Assembly (NCBI RefSeq): GCF_040546275.1
Contig: NZ_JBEPNO010000009.1
Coordinates: forward strand, 124,001 to 188,000
Reading direction: 5' to 3'
DNA length: 64,000 nt
Source of the DNA: Nakamurella sp040546275
GTDB lineage: Bacteria > Actinomycetota > Actinomycetes > Mycobacteriales > Nakamurellaceae
Part shown: positions 1 to 8,855 of the stretch, piece by piece
Numbering within the stretch: the first letter of the stretch is position 1
How the letters are laid out: every line of letters starts with the position of its first letter
Notes under the pieces: model-generated
Told to the model about the DNA's origin: nothing
The model's database searches: none
Seen by the model: only the letters and a program-made list of their open reading frames with translations
Made by a program: the position numbers and the translations under genes

Positions 1-81
1 CGCGGCGAGCTGTGGGTCGTCCAGGCCGGCGTCCCACCCTGCCTGATCCAACCCTGCCTGATCCGTCCCGGTCTCGAACAT
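1..81 (-). CDS. N-terminal fragment of an unidentified protein (possible regulator)
   Basis: An ATG at 81-79 opens a frame that runs off the left edge, giving about 27 residues rich in Asp, Gln and Gly (starting MFETGTDQAG). Too little is present to name a family. It diverges from the pyrimidine-catabolic operon, which is where a PucR-type or GntR-type regulator often sits in such clusters, but that is inference from position only. No clear Shine-Dalgarno sequence is visible. A 15-bp tandem repeat lies inside the frame and encodes a duplicated DQAG-like segment. Confidence 0.35.
   Translation of the reverse strand, partial: MFETGTDQAGLDQAGWDAGLDDPQLAA
36..65. repeat. 15-bp tandem direct repeat
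   Basis: Two adjacent 15-bp units beginning accctgcctgatcc differ only in the last base. They lie in frame inside the partial leftward gene and duplicate five codons, so the repeat would be tolerated as a short peptide duplication. Confidence 0.7.
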
Positions 82-190
82 ACGTTTGATGGTAGCCCCG
101 CGGGTCTCCAAGGGGGCGCGGCAACGCATCTTTCCTCGTGTTGCCGGGCCCATCTTGTGCCAACCAGGGCTGGCTCGTAAGTTCAGGCGG

Positions 191-1567
191 GTGGAGAACC
201 CGACTCAGACCCCAGACCCGGCACGTGGCGCAGAGATCAGGAAACTGGATCGCGAGCACGTCTTCCATTCCTGGTCCGCGCAGGCGTTGATCGACCCGAT
301 CCCGATCGCCGGCGCCCTCGGCAGTGAGTTCTGGGACTACGACGGCAACCGGTATCTGGACTTCTCCTCCCAGCTGGTCAACGTCAACATCGGCTACCAG
401 CACCCGAAACTGATCGCGGCGATCACCGAGTACGCGTCCAAGTTGTGCACGATCGCGCCCACCTTCGCCAATGATGCGCGGAGCGAGGCAGCCGCGCTGA
501 TCGCCGGCAAGGCGCCCGGCGACCTGAACGCCGTCTTCTTCACCAACGGCGGCGCCGAGGCCAACGAGAACGCCATCCGGATGGCCAGACTGCACACCGG
601 CCGGCAGAAGATCCTGACGATGTACCGCAGCTACCACGGCGCCACCGCCAACGCGATCGTTGCCACCGGCGATCCCCGCCGCTGGGCCAGCGAGGTCGGC
701 GTGAGCGGGTTCGTGCACTTCTGGGGTCCTTACACCTATCGCTCGGCGTTCTACAGCGCCGACGAGCAGCAGGAGTGCGCCCGCGCGCTGGAGCACCTGG
801 AGAGCGTGCTGACCGTCGAGGGTCCGGCCACCGTCGCGGCGATCCTGCTGGAGTCCGTGGTCGGCACCAACGGCATCCTGGTCCCGCCGGACGGCTACCT
901 CGCCGGCGTCCGCGAGCTCTGCGACCGGTTCGGCATCCTGCTCATCGCCGACGAGGTGATGGCCGGGTTCGGGCGCTGCGGCGAGTGGTTCGCGATCGAC
1001 CACTGGGGCGTCACCCCCGACCTCATCACCTTCGCCAAGGGCGTCAACAGCGGCTACCTCCCGTTGGGCGGCGTCGTCATCTCCGACCCCATCGCGGAAA
1101 CGTTTGCGCACAAGGCGTTTCCCGGTGGGCTGACCTATTCCGGCCACCCGTTGGCCTGCGCCTCCGCGGTCGCCAGCATCAAGATCTTCGAGGAGGAGGG
1201 CATCGTCGAGAACGCCCGCCGGCTCGGCGCCGAGGTGGTCGGGCCGGAACTGGAGAAGCTCGCCGACCGGCACCCCAGCATCGGCGAGGTCCGCGGGCTC
1301 GGGATGTTCTGGGCCATCGAGTTGGTCAAGGACCGCGAGACCAGGGAGCCGCTGGTGCCCTACAACGCGACCGGGTCCGACGCGAAGCCGATGGCCGAGT
1401 TCACCGCTGCCTGCAAGCAGAGCGGACTGTGGCCGTTCGTGCACTTCAACCGGACCCACGTGGTGCCGCCCTGCACCATCACCGAGGTCGAACTGCGCCG
1501 CGGCCTGAGCCTGCTCGACGAGGCCCTCACGGTGGCCGACTCCCACTACACCGGGCCAGGCGCCTGA
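191..1567 (+). CDS. PLP-dependent class III aminotransferase
   Basis: A fold-type I PLP aminotransferase of 458 residues, likely cytoplasmic. From the GTG start at 191, visible motifs are the PLP phosphate region FFTNGGAEANE (116-126), the catalytic Asp in ADEVMAGFGR (D254) and the Schiff-base lysine in FAKGVNSGYLPLGG (K283). An ATG at 86 would add 35 residues of atypical Arg-rich sequence, so I prefer GTG 191, where the protein begins VENPTQTPDPARGAEIRKLD. Next to a ureidopropionase and a dihydropyrimidinase, the likely substrate is beta-alanine or beta-aminoisobutyrate, deaminated to a semialdehyde. It is the first gene of a rightward operon. Family certain; exact amino donor inferred. Confidence 0.9.
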   Translation: MENPTQTPDPARGAEIRKLDREHVFHSWSAQALIDPIPIAGALGSEFWDYDGNRYLDFSSQLVNVNIGYQHPKLIAAITEYASKLCTIAPTFANDARSEAAALIAGKAPGDLNAVFFTNGGAEANENAIRMARLHTGRQKILTMYRSYHGATANAIVATGDPRRWASEVGVSGFVHFWGPYTYRSAFYSADEQQECARALEHLESVLTVEGPATVAAILLESVVGTNGILVPPDGYLAGVRELCDRFGILLIADEVMAGFGRCGEWFAIDHWGVTPDLITFAKGVNSGYLPLGGVVISDPIAETFAHKAFPGGLTYSGHPLACASAVASIKIFEEEGIVENARRLGAEVVGPELEKLADRHPSIGEVRGLGMFWAIELVKDRETREPLVPYNATGSDAKPMAEFTAACKQSGLWPFVHFNRTHVVPPCTITEVELRRGLSLLDEALTVADSHYTGPGA

Positions 1568-1683
1568 CAGCCGGATCGACACCGCCGCGTCACACGGCCG
1601 TCATCTGGCCTCTGGACAATCACAGCTTCCCCACGACGTCAGACCATTCGCAGAATATCGGCACCAAGAGAGGCCCGCGGGAA

Positions 1684-2532
1684 ATGACCGTCATCAAGGC
1701 AGCGCTCACCCAACTCGCCTGGACCGGCGACAAAGAGTCCATGATCGCGTTGCACGAGGAATACGCCCGCAAGGCGGCCGCGCAGGGCGCACAGATCATC
1801 TGCTTCCAGGAACTCTTCTACGGTCCGTATTTCGGGATCGTCCAGGACCAGAAGTACTACGAGTACACCGAAACGGTCCCCGGCCCCACCGTCGAAAGAT
1901 TTCAGGCCGTGGCCAAGGAACTCGGCATCGTCATGGTCCTACCGGTGTACGAGGTGGCCAACGAGGGCGAGTACTACAACACCGCCGCCGTGGTGGACGC
2001 CGACGGGACCTACCTCGGCAAATACCGCAAGCACCACATCCCGAACCTCCCGCAGTTCTGGGAGAAGTTCTATTTCCGGCCGGGAAATCTCGGATATCCG
2101 GTTTTCCAGACCGCGGTCGGACGGGTCGGCGTGTACATCTGCTATGACCGTCATTTCCCCGAGGGCTGGCGTGAACTCGGCCTCAACAACGCCCAGATCG
2201 TCTTCAATCCCTCTGCGACCAAACCCGGTCTGTCCAACCGCCTCTGGGAACTGGAGCAGCCGGCTGCCGCAGCCAACAACCAGTACTTCATCGGTGCCAA
2301 CAACCGCGTCGGCATGGAGACCGAGGAATTCGGCGAGGACGCCGTCCGGTTCTACGGCTCCAGCTACTTCGTCGGCCCCCGCGGCAACTACGTCGGTGAG
2401 ATCGCCTCGCAGGGTGACAACGAGCTGATCGTCCGGGATCTCGATCTCGCCGAGCTGACGCAGGCCCGCAACGATTGGCAGTTCTACCGCGACCGCCGGC
2501 CGGAATCGTACACCAGGACCACCGCACCCTGA
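1684..2532 (+). CDS. Beta-ureidopropionase-type carbon-nitrogen hydrolase (nitrilase superfamily)
   Basis: A 282-residue nitrilase-superfamily amidohydrolase. The Glu-Lys-Cys triad is visible: E43 in FQELFYGPYF, K116 in GKYRKHHIPN and C153 in VYICYDRHFPE. The chain is close to N-carbamoylputrescine amidase and beta-ureidopropionase, which hydrolyse N-carbamoyl amines to amine, CO2 and ammonia. Lying between an aminotransferase and a dihydropyrimidinase, it most likely converts N-carbamoyl-beta-alanine to beta-alanine, the third step of reductive pyrimidine breakdown. The frame stays open far upstream of the ATG at 1684, but that part is antisense-type low-complexity sequence over the aminotransferase gene. 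The leader before ATG is purine-rich (gagaggcccgcggga). Confidence 0.9.
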   Translation: MTVIKAALTQLAWTGDKESMIALHEEYARKAAAQGAQIICFQELFYGPYFGIVQDQKYYEYTETVPGPTVERFQAVAKELGIVMVLPVYEVANEGEYYNTAAVVDADGTYLGKYRKHHIPNLPQFWEKFYFRPGNLGYPVFQTAVGRVGVYICYDRHFPEGWRELGLNNAQIVFNPSATKPGLSNRLWELEQPAAAANNQYFIGANNRVGMETEEFGEDAVRFYGSSYFVGPRGNYVGEIASQGDNELIVRDLDLAELTQARNDWQFYRDRRPESYTRTTAP

Positions 2533-2563
2533 TCTGCGCACCTTGATCCGTAGGAGAACACAC

Positions 2564-3982
2564 ATGACCACCCTGATCAGCGGCGGAACCGTCGTGAGTT
2601 CGACCGGAGCGAGCAAGCAGGACGTCCTGGTGGACGGCGACACCATCGTCGCGCTGCTGGCGCCCGGCTCGACCGCACTCGGCGTCGACCTGGCCTCCTC
2701 GGTCGACCAGGTCATCGACGCAGCCGGGAAGTACGTCATCCCCGGCGGTATCGATGCGCACACCCACATGGAGATGCCCTTCGGCGGCACCAACGCGTCG
2801 GACTCCTTCGAGACCGGCACCAGGGCAGCCGCCTGGGGCGGGACGACGACGATCGTCGACTTCATCGTGCAGTCGCACGGGATGCGGGTCCTGGACTCGG
2901 TCGCGTCCTGGCACCAGAAGGCGGCCGGCAACTGCGCGGTCGACTACGGGTTCCACCAGATCGTCGGGGACGTCAACGCCGAGTCGCTGGCGTCGATGGA
3001 TGCGCTGATCGACGAGGGCATCACCAGTTTCAAGCTCTTCATGGCCTACCCGGGCGTCTTCCTGTCCAGCGACGGGCAGATCCTGCAGGCGATGCAGACG
3101 GCCGCCGGCAACGGCAGCCTGATCATGATGCACGCCGAGAACGGGAGTGCCATCGACGTTCTCGTGCAGCAGGCGCTGGCACGTGGCGAGACGGCGCCCT
3201 ACTACCACGGCGTCACCCGGCCGTGGCAAGCCGAGCAGGAGGCCACCCACCGCGCCATCATGCTGGCCGACATCACCGGCGCCCCACTGTATGTCGTGCA
3301 CGTCTCGGCCAAGCAGGCGTTGGCCCGGATCGCCGAGGCCCGCAACACCGGGCAGAACGTGTTCGCCGAGACCTGCCCCCAGTACCTGTATCTCTCGTTG
3401 GAGGAGAACCTCGGGGCACCGGGATTCGAAGGGGCGAAATGGGTCTGCTCCACGCCGTTGCGCTCCCGCGAGGAGGGGCACCAGGACGAGCTGTGGCGCT
3501 ACATCCGCACCGGTGACGTCACCACCGTCTCCACCGACCACTGCCCCTTCTGCATGAAGGGCCAGAAGGACATGGGGATCGGCGACTTCTCCAAGATCCC
3601 CAACGGGATCGGGTCGGTGGAGCACCGGATGGACCTGCTCTACCAGGGCGTCGTCGACAGGAAGATCAGTCTGGAGCGGTGGATCGACGTCTGCTGCACC
3701 ACGCCGGCCCGGATGTTCGGGATGTACCCGCGGAAGGGTGTCATCGCACCGGGTTCGGACGCCGACATCGTGATCTACGACCCGGCCGGGCACACCTCGA
3801 TCGGTCTGGACAAGACCCACCACATGCGGATGGACTACTCCGCCTGGGAGGGTTACGAGATCGACGGCCATGTCGACACCGTGATCTCCCGCGGGCGGGT
3901 GATCGTCGATGGGGGCGAGTATCTCGGCAAGCCCGGTGACGGGCAGTTCATCAAGCGCGCCCTGTCCCAGAACCTCCTCTAG
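2564..3982 (+). CDS. hydA: Dihydropyrimidinase / D-hydantoinase
   Basis: A 472-residue binuclear-metal amidohydrolase that opens the ring of dihydrouracil or dihydrothymine (or 5-substituted hydantoins). Metal-binding residues are visible in order: H66 and H68 in DAHTHME, the carbamylated lysine K157 in SFKLFMAYPG, H190 in MMHAENG, H246 in VVHVSAKQA and D325 in STDHCPF. ATG 2564 has a good Shine-Dalgarno (taggaga) 7 nt upstream, so it is preferred over the in-frame start at 2543. Its place after the ureidopropionase supports a reductive pyrimidine pathway. D-hydantoinase activity alone cannot be excluded. Confidence 0.93.
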   Translation: MTTLISGGTVVSSTGASKQDVLVDGDTIVALLAPGSTALGVDLASSVDQVIDAAGKYVIPGGIDAHTHMEMPFGGTNASDSFETGTRAAAWGGTTTIVDFIVQSHGMRVLDSVASWHQKAAGNCAVDYGFHQIVGDVNAESLASMDALIDEGITSFKLFMAYPGVFLSSDGQILQAMQTAAGNGSLIMMHAENGSAIDVLVQQALARGETAPYYHGVTRPWQAEQEATHRAIMLADITGAPLYVVHVSAKQALARIAEARNTGQNVFAETCPQYLYLSLEENLGAPGFEGAKWVCSTPLRSREEGHQDELWRYIRTGDVTTVSTDHCPFCMKGQKDMGIGDFSKIPNGIGSVEHRMDLLYQGVVDRKISLERWIDVCCTTPARMFGMYPRKGVIAPGSDADIVIYDPAGHTSIGLDKTHHMRMDYSAWEGYEIDGHVDTVISRGRVIVDGGEYLGKPGDGQFIKRALSQNLL

Positions 3983-3997
3983 CAGTCAGGAACACGA

Positions 3998-5032
3998 ATG
4001 GATTTCGGCGTCGTACTGCAGACCGACCCGCCCGCCGCCAGGGTCATCGAGCTGGCCCGCCGGGCCGAGTTGTACGGGTTCAGCCACGTCTGGACCTTCG
4101 ACTCGCACCTGCTGTGGGAGGAACCGTTCGTCATCTACAGCCAGATCCTCTCCACCACCAGGAAAGTCATCGTCGGGCCGATGGTGACCAACCCGGCGAC
4201 CAGGGACTGGACGGTCACCGCGTCGCTCTTCGCCACGCTGAACGAGATGTTCGGCAACCGGACGATCTGCGGCATCGGCCGCGGTGATTCCGCGGTCAGG
4301 GTGATCAACGGCAAGCCGGTCACGTTGGCCAACCTGCGCGAGGCGATCGAGGTGATCCGACCGCTCGCGAACGGCGGAACCGCCCAGTACAAGGGGAACT
4401 CGCTGCGATTCCCGTGGAGCGAGGGTTCGGAACTGCCGATCTGGATCGCCGCCTACGGACCGAGGGCGCTGGCGCTGACCGGTGAGATCGCCGACGGATT
4501 CATCCTGCAGCTCGCCGACCCGGACATCACCGCGTGGAGCATCGCCGCCGTCCGGAAGGCCGCGGGCGACGCCGGGCGGGACCCGACCTCGGTCAAGATC
4601 TGCGTCGCCGCCCCGGCCTACATCACCGACGGGACGCCGGAAGGGCAGCAGCACGGCCTCGACCAGTGCCGCTGGTTCGGGGGCATGGTCGGCAACCATG
4701 TCGCGGACATCGTGGCCCGGTACGGCACAGATGGTGGGGCGCAGGTTCCGAAAGCATTGACGGAGTACATCGCCGGACGCGAGGGCTACGACTACAACTC
4801 GCACGGCAAGGCCGGCAACGACCACACCTCGTTCGTCCCGGACTCGATCGTCGACCGCTTCTGCCTCGTCGGCCCGGTCGACGAGCAGGTCCGGCGCCTG
4901 AAGGAGCTGGAAGCGCTTGGCGTCGACCAGTTCTCGCTCTACCTGCAGCACGACGCGAAGGACGCCACGCTGGCCGCCTACGGCGAGAAGGTGATCCCGG
5001 CCGTCAAGGTGCGGGTCGCGGCCAAGACGTGA
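3998..5032 (+). CDS. LLM-class F420-dependent oxidoreductase (TIGR03842-like)
   Basis: A 344-residue luciferase-like TIM-barrel oxidoreductase. It begins MDFGVVLQTDPPAARVIELA and carries WTFDSHLLWEE, GIGRGDSAVR and WIAAYGPRAL, the pattern of the F420-dependent subgroup I know as TIGR03842, which recurs beside dihydropyrimidinases and hydantoinases in actinobacteria. Its reaction is not established to my knowledge. Here it sits where a dihydropyrimidine dehydrogenase would be expected, so it might supply or remove a dihydropyrimidine-type intermediate; that is inference. The stop overlaps the GTG of the next permease, so it is cotranscribed with the importer. Confidence 0.85.
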   Translation: MDFGVVLQTDPPAARVIELARRAELYGFSHVWTFDSHLLWEEPFVIYSQILSTTRKVIVGPMVTNPATRDWTVTASLFATLNEMFGNRTICGIGRGDSAVRVINGKPVTLANLREAIEVIRPLANGGTAQYKGNSLRFPWSEGSELPIWIAAYGPRALALTGEIADGFILQLADPDITAWSIAAVRKAAGDAGRDPTSVKICVAAPAYITDGTPEGQQHGLDQCRWFGGMVGNHVADIVARYGTDGGAQVPKALTEYIAGREGYDYNSHGKAGNDHTSFVPDSIVDRFCLVGPVDEQVRRLKELEALGVDQFSLYLQHDAKDATLAAYGEKVIPAVKVRVAAKT

Positions 5033-5895
5033 ACGCACTCCGGCGCGCGGGCATGGTCCTGCTCGGGTTGGTGCTTCTCGGGGGTCTCTGGGAGCTCTAC
5101 AAGGACACGGCGCCGTCGGACGGGGTGAGTTTCGGCAGTGTTCCGATCCTGCCGCGGACCGGGGATGCGTCGATGCCGCACCTGAGCTCGATCTGGCACG
5201 CCTTCGGGTCCCAGGAGGTGTCGTTGGCGGGCAGCAGCAGCGTGCTGGGCTCGATCGCCTCCGCCGGTTTCTACACGCTGAAGCTGGCGCTCGGCGGTTT
5301 CGTCGTCGGCCTCGTCATCGGGGTGCTGCTGGCCGTCCTGATGGATCGGTTGCGCTTCGCCGAGCGCGGCCTGCTGCCGTGGATCGTGCTGAGCCAGACG
5401 GTCCCGCTGATCGCCATCGCGCCGCTGATCTCCGGGTGGGGTGCCGGAGTACATTTCGGTGGATTCCAGTGGGAGCAATGGATGTCGGTCGCCGTGATCG
5501 CGGCCTACCTGTCGTTCTTCCCGATCTCGGTCGGGATGCTCCGCGGGTTGAAGTCGCCGACCGCCGTGCACGTGGAACTGTTCCGGTCGCTGTCGGCGGG
5601 CTGGTTCGCGACGCTGATCCGGCTCGAGCTGCCGGCCGCGGTGCCCTTCCTGATCCCGGCACTCCGCCTCGGCGCGGCCGCCTCGGTGGTCGGCGCCGTC
5701 GTCGCGGAGACCTCCATCGGCGTGCCGGACGGTATCGGCCGGGTCATCATCGACTACTCGCAGCAGGCCACCGGCGACCCGTCGCGGCTCTACGCGGCCG
5801 TGATCGGTGCCGCCCTTCTCGGGCTCGTCGCCGCGGCCCTGGTGTCGCTGCTCGATCTCGGCCTGCGCAGCTACCAGAGGGGACGGACCGCATGA
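5029..5895 (+). CDS. ABC transporter permease (SsuC/ThiX type)
   Basis: A 288-residue binding-protein-dependent transport permease with about six membrane segments (first near residues 9-17, then hydrophobic stretches such as LALGGFVVGLVIGVLLAVLM). The cytoplasmic EAA-type loop is in the region MLRGLKSPTAVHVELFRSL. GTG 5029 overlaps the previous TGA, indicating translational coupling. The frame is open well upstream but that extension lies in the preceding gene. It pairs with the ATPase, second permease and NMT1-type binding protein that follow. Likely cargo is a pyrimidine, hydantoin or related N-heterocycle, judging from context. Confidence 0.88.
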   Translation: MNALRRAGMVLLGLVLLGGLWELYKDTAPSDGVSFGSVPILPRTGDASMPHLSSIWHAFGSQEVSLAGSSSVLGSIASAGFYTLKLALGGFVVGLVIGVLLAVLMDRLRFAERGLLPWIVLSQTVPLIAIAPLISGWGAGVHFGGFQWEQWMSVAVIAAYLSFFPISVGMLRGLKSPTAVHVELFRSLSAGWFATLIRLELPAAVPFLIPALRLGAAASVVGAVVAETSIGVPDGIGRVIIDYSQQATGDPSRLYAAVIGAALLGLVAAALVSLLDLGLRSYQRGRTA

Positions 5896-6683
5896 GTATT
5901 GATTCGGCAGTCGGCATCACCGGGGTCGACAAGGTGTTCTCCGCCCGCAAGGGCGACGTGATCGCTTTGACCGGGATCCATCTCGAGGTGGCCAAGGGTG
6001 AGTTCGTCTCGCTGATCGGGCCGTCCGGCTGCGGGAAGTCGACCCTGTTGCGGGTGATCGCCGGGTTGATCCCGGCGACGTCGGGGCAGGTGACGGTCAA
6101 CGGCAAATCCGCGGAGCAAGCCCGTCGCGACCAGGATTACGGCTTCGCCTTCCAGCAGGCCGGCCTGCTGGAGTGGCGTTCGGTGGCGGCGAACGTGGAA
6201 CTGCCGCTGGTGGTCCACGGCGTATCGAGGGCGAAGCGGCGGGCCAGGGCCCGCGAGCTGCTGGACCTGGTAGGTCTGGCCGACTTCGCCGAGCACCGGC
6301 CGCAGGAACTGTCCGGCGGCATGCAGCAGCGGGTCGCCATCGCGAGGGCGCTCGCCGAGAGTCCCACCCTGCTGCTGATGGACGAGCCGTTCGGCGCGCT
6401 GGACGAGATGACCAGGGAGCGGATGCAGGGCGAGTTGGTGCGGATCGCGGCGGAGACCTCCGCGGCGGTCGTCTTCGTCACCCACTCCATCTCCGAGGCG
6501 GTCTTCCTGTCGCAGCGGGTGGTGGTGATGTCGCCGCGGCCCGGCCGGATCGCCGACGTCGTGCCGATCGGGCTCGGAGCACGCGATCTCGACACCAGGG
6601 AGGCGCCGGAGTTCTTCGCCGCGGTTACCCAGGTTCGGGAAGCGTTGCGCGGACGCGCCTCTGTCGGCGAGGGGATCTCGTGA
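5892..6683 (+). CDS. ABC transporter ATP-binding protein (SsuB/TauB type)
   Basis: A 263-residue ABC ATPase. Walker A is GPSGCGKST, the Q-loop is AFQQAG, the signature is LSGGMQQRVAIARAL, Walker B is LLLMDEPFGALD and the H-loop is FVTHSISEAV. This arrangement is typical of nitrate/taurine/alkanesulfonate importers. ATG 5892 overlaps the upstream TGA and the following gene starts with a GTG that overlaps this stop, so expression is tightly coupled. It energises the two permeases on either side. Confidence 0.93.
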   Translation: MSIDSAVGITGVDKVFSARKGDVIALTGIHLEVAKGEFVSLIGPSGCGKSTLLRVIAGLIPATSGQVTVNGKSAEQARRDQDYGFAFQQAGLLEWRSVAANVELPLVVHGVSRAKRRARARELLDLVGLADFAEHRPQELSGGMQQRVAIARALAESPTLLLMDEPFGALDEMTRERMQGELVRIAAETSAAVVFVTHSISEAVFLSQRVVVMSPRPGRIADVVPIGLGARDLDTREAPEFFAAVTQVREALRGRASVGEGIS

Positions 6684-7504
6684 CGACGGGGCTGGACGCC
6701 GACCCGGTTGCAGCTGGTGCATCCCTGCTGCGCCGCAGCGGTTCTGCTCTCGGCGGCGCCTGGCCGCCGATCGTCGTCGGGGTGGTGGTGCTTGGCGTCT
6801 GGCAGTGGCTCGTGAAGGCGTTCGATGTCTCGTCCTTCGTCCTGCCGGCACCGTCCGATATCTGGAACGCGTTGACGGACAACACCTCGCGGATCTTCGA
6901 CGCGGCCCTCGACACCGGCGGCAATGCGTTGGTCGGTCTGGTGCTGGGCACTGTCCTGGCGGTGATCGGCGCAGCGCTGGTCGCCCGGCTGCGGGTGGTC
7001 GACGAGCTGATCACCCCGTTGGCCGCCGCCGTGGCGACGATGCCGATCGTGGTGATGGCGCCCATCTTCAACACCATGTTCGACTCCACCTCCACGCTAC
7101 CGAGGCGACTCGTGGTGATGGTGGCGACCTTCGTGCCGGTCTTCGTGAACACGGCCCGCGGCCTCAAGCAGATTTCGCCGGTGCACGCCGAGCTGATGAG
7201 CAGTTTTGCCGCAAGTGGTCTCGCGGTGCTGCGGCACGTCCGGATCCCGGGGGCGCTGCCGTACTTCTTCACCGGCATCCGGCTGGCCGCCTCGCTCAGC
7301 GTGATCTCGGCCGTGGTCGCCGAGTACTTCGGCGGTCTGCAGACGGGGCTGGGGCCGAAGATCACCTCGGCCGTCGCCGCCAGCAACTACGCCTCCGCCT
7401 GGTCGTACGTGGTGGGCGCGATCGCCCTCGGTCTGGTCTTCTACCTCGCCGCACTCCTGCTCGAGGCGCTCGCCATGCGTTCCCGGCAGGTTTCCGGACG
7501 CTGA
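6680..7504 (+). CDS. ABC transporter permease (second subunit)
   Basis: A 274-residue integral membrane permease with about six hydrophobic helices and the conserved EAA-type loop around ARGLKQISPVHAELMSSFAA. GTG 6680 overlaps the ATPase stop by four bases. Two different permease genes in one importer of this family suggest a heterodimeric channel. It belongs to the same operon as the pyrimidine-catabolic enzymes. Confidence 0.88.
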   Translation: MTTGLDADPVAAGASLLRRSGSALGGAWPPIVVGVVVLGVWQWLVKAFDVSSFVLPAPSDIWNALTDNTSRIFDAALDTGGNALVGLVLGTVLAVIGAALVARLRVVDELITPLAAAVATMPIVVMAPIFNTMFDSTSTLPRRLVVMVATFVPVFVNTARGLKQISPVHAELMSSFAASGLAVLRHVRIPGALPYFFTGIRLAASLSVISAVVAEYFGGLQTGLGPKITSAVAASNYASAWSYVVGAIALGLVFYLAALLLEALAMRSRQVSGR

Positions 7505-7577
7505 TGTCCGCCCGTTCTACCGTTCCGACCGCACCGAACCCTGATACGACGACCCGACAACGAAGGAGATCCACGAC

Positions 7578-8807
7578 ATGAATCGAAGGATTCGTACCGT
7601 CCTGGCGGTGGCCACCGCGGTGGCCACCGGCTTCACCCTCGCCGCCTGCGGCAGCAGCAGCACCACGGCCGCAGGGTCAACCACCCCGGGGTCCACCACC
7701 TCGGCGGCGGGAGCGCCATCGTCCGGGGCTGCGTCGTCCGGATCGGTGGCGAGCTCGAGCTCGGCCGCGGCCGGGCCGCTGGTCAAGGTGAAGATCCAGC
7801 TGCAGTGGTTCAACCAGGCCCAGTTCGCCGGCTACATCGTCGCGCTGAACAAGGGCTTCTACAAGGACGAGGGCCTGGACGTGACGCTGCTCGAGGGCGG
7901 CACCACCATCGTCCCGCAGACCGTGCTGGCCCAGGGTCAGGCCGACTACGCGATCGCCTGGGTGCCCAAGGCGCTGCAGTCCCGCGAACAGGGCGCGGCC
8001 ATCACCGATGTCGCCCAGGTGTTCCAGCGCTCCGGCACGACCCAGGTCTCCTTCAAGGACAAGAACATCACCGGTCCGGCCGACCTGAAGGGCAAGAAGG
8101 TCGGCAACTGGGGCTTCGGCAACGAGTTCGAGCTCTTCGCCGGCATGACGAAGGCCGGGCTCGATCCGTCCAAGGACGTCACCCTGGTGCAGCAGCAGTT
8201 CGACATGAACGCACTGCTCAACGGCGACATCGACGCCGCCCAGGCGATGGTCTACAACGAGTACGCCCAGGTCCTGGAGGCCAAGGACCCCAAGACCGGG
8301 AAGCTCTACACCGCAGCGGACTTCAACGTCATGAAGTGGGCCGACCAGGGCACCTCGATGCTGCAGGACGCCATCTGGGCCGACACCAGGAAGCTGGCCG
8401 ATCCCACGTACCAGGCGACCACCGTCAAGATGCTGACCGCGAGCTTCAAGGGCTGGATCTACTGCTCGGCCCACGCCGCGGAATGCCGCGACATCGTCGT
8501 CAAGTCCGGCTCCAAACTCGGTGCCAGCCACCAGCTCTGGCAGATGAACGAGATCAACAAGCTCATCTGGCCGTCGACCGCCGGCATCGGCATCGTCAAC
8601 ACCGCGGACTGGGACCGCACCGTCTCCATCGCCCAGACCACCAAGAACTCCGAGGGCAAGACCGTGCTGACCAAGGCCCCTGACAAGGACGCGTACACGA
8701 ACACCTACGCGCAGAAGGCGATCGACGCCCTGAAGGCCCAGGGCCTCGACACCACCGGCGCCGGCTTCAAGCCGTTGACCGTCACGCTGAACGCGGGCGG
8801 CGCCTGA
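7578..8807 (+). CDS. NMT1/THI5-like ABC substrate-binding lipoprotein
   Basis: A 409-residue secreted lipoprotein. The signal peptide ends in the lipobox LAAC (C24), followed by a 35-residue Ser/Thr/Ala/Gly linker and then an NMT1/SsuA fold beginning VKIQLQWFNQAQFAGYIVAL. This family binds pyrimidine precursors, sulfonates, nitrate and similar small ligands. A strong Shine-Dalgarno (aaggaga) precedes ATG 7578. It is the last gene of the importer set and probably the operon. Cargo consistent with the enzymes would be uracil, thymine, a dihydropyrimidine or a hydantoin, but the sequence does not decide this. Confidence 0.9.
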   Translation: MNRRIRTVLAVATAVATGFTLAACGSSSTTAAGSTTPGSTTSAAGAPSSGAASSGSVASSSSAAAGPLVKVKIQLQWFNQAQFAGYIVALNKGFYKDEGLDVTLLEGGTTIVPQTVLAQGQADYAIAWVPKALQSREQGAAITDVAQVFQRSGTTQVSFKDKNITGPADLKGKKVGNWGFGNEFELFAGMTKAGLDPSKDVTLVQQQFDMNALLNGDIDAAQAMVYNEYAQVLEAKDPKTGKLYTAADFNVMKWADQGTSMLQDAIWADTRKLADPTYQATTVKMLTASFKGWIYCSAHAAECRDIVVKSGSKLGASHQLWQMNEINKLIWPSTAGIGIVNTADWDRTVSIAQTTKNSEGKTVLTKAPDKDAYTNTYAQKAIDALKAQGLDTTGAGFKPLTVTLNAGGA

Positions 8808-8855
8808 ACCTGGTCGCCTGAATGACCGAATGATCTTCTCTGCTTGAGTGGACCC

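Noticed and set aside
2288..3871. 527-codon minus-strand open frame
   Set aside because: Antisense to the dihydropyrimidinase gene, whose metal ligands are all present.
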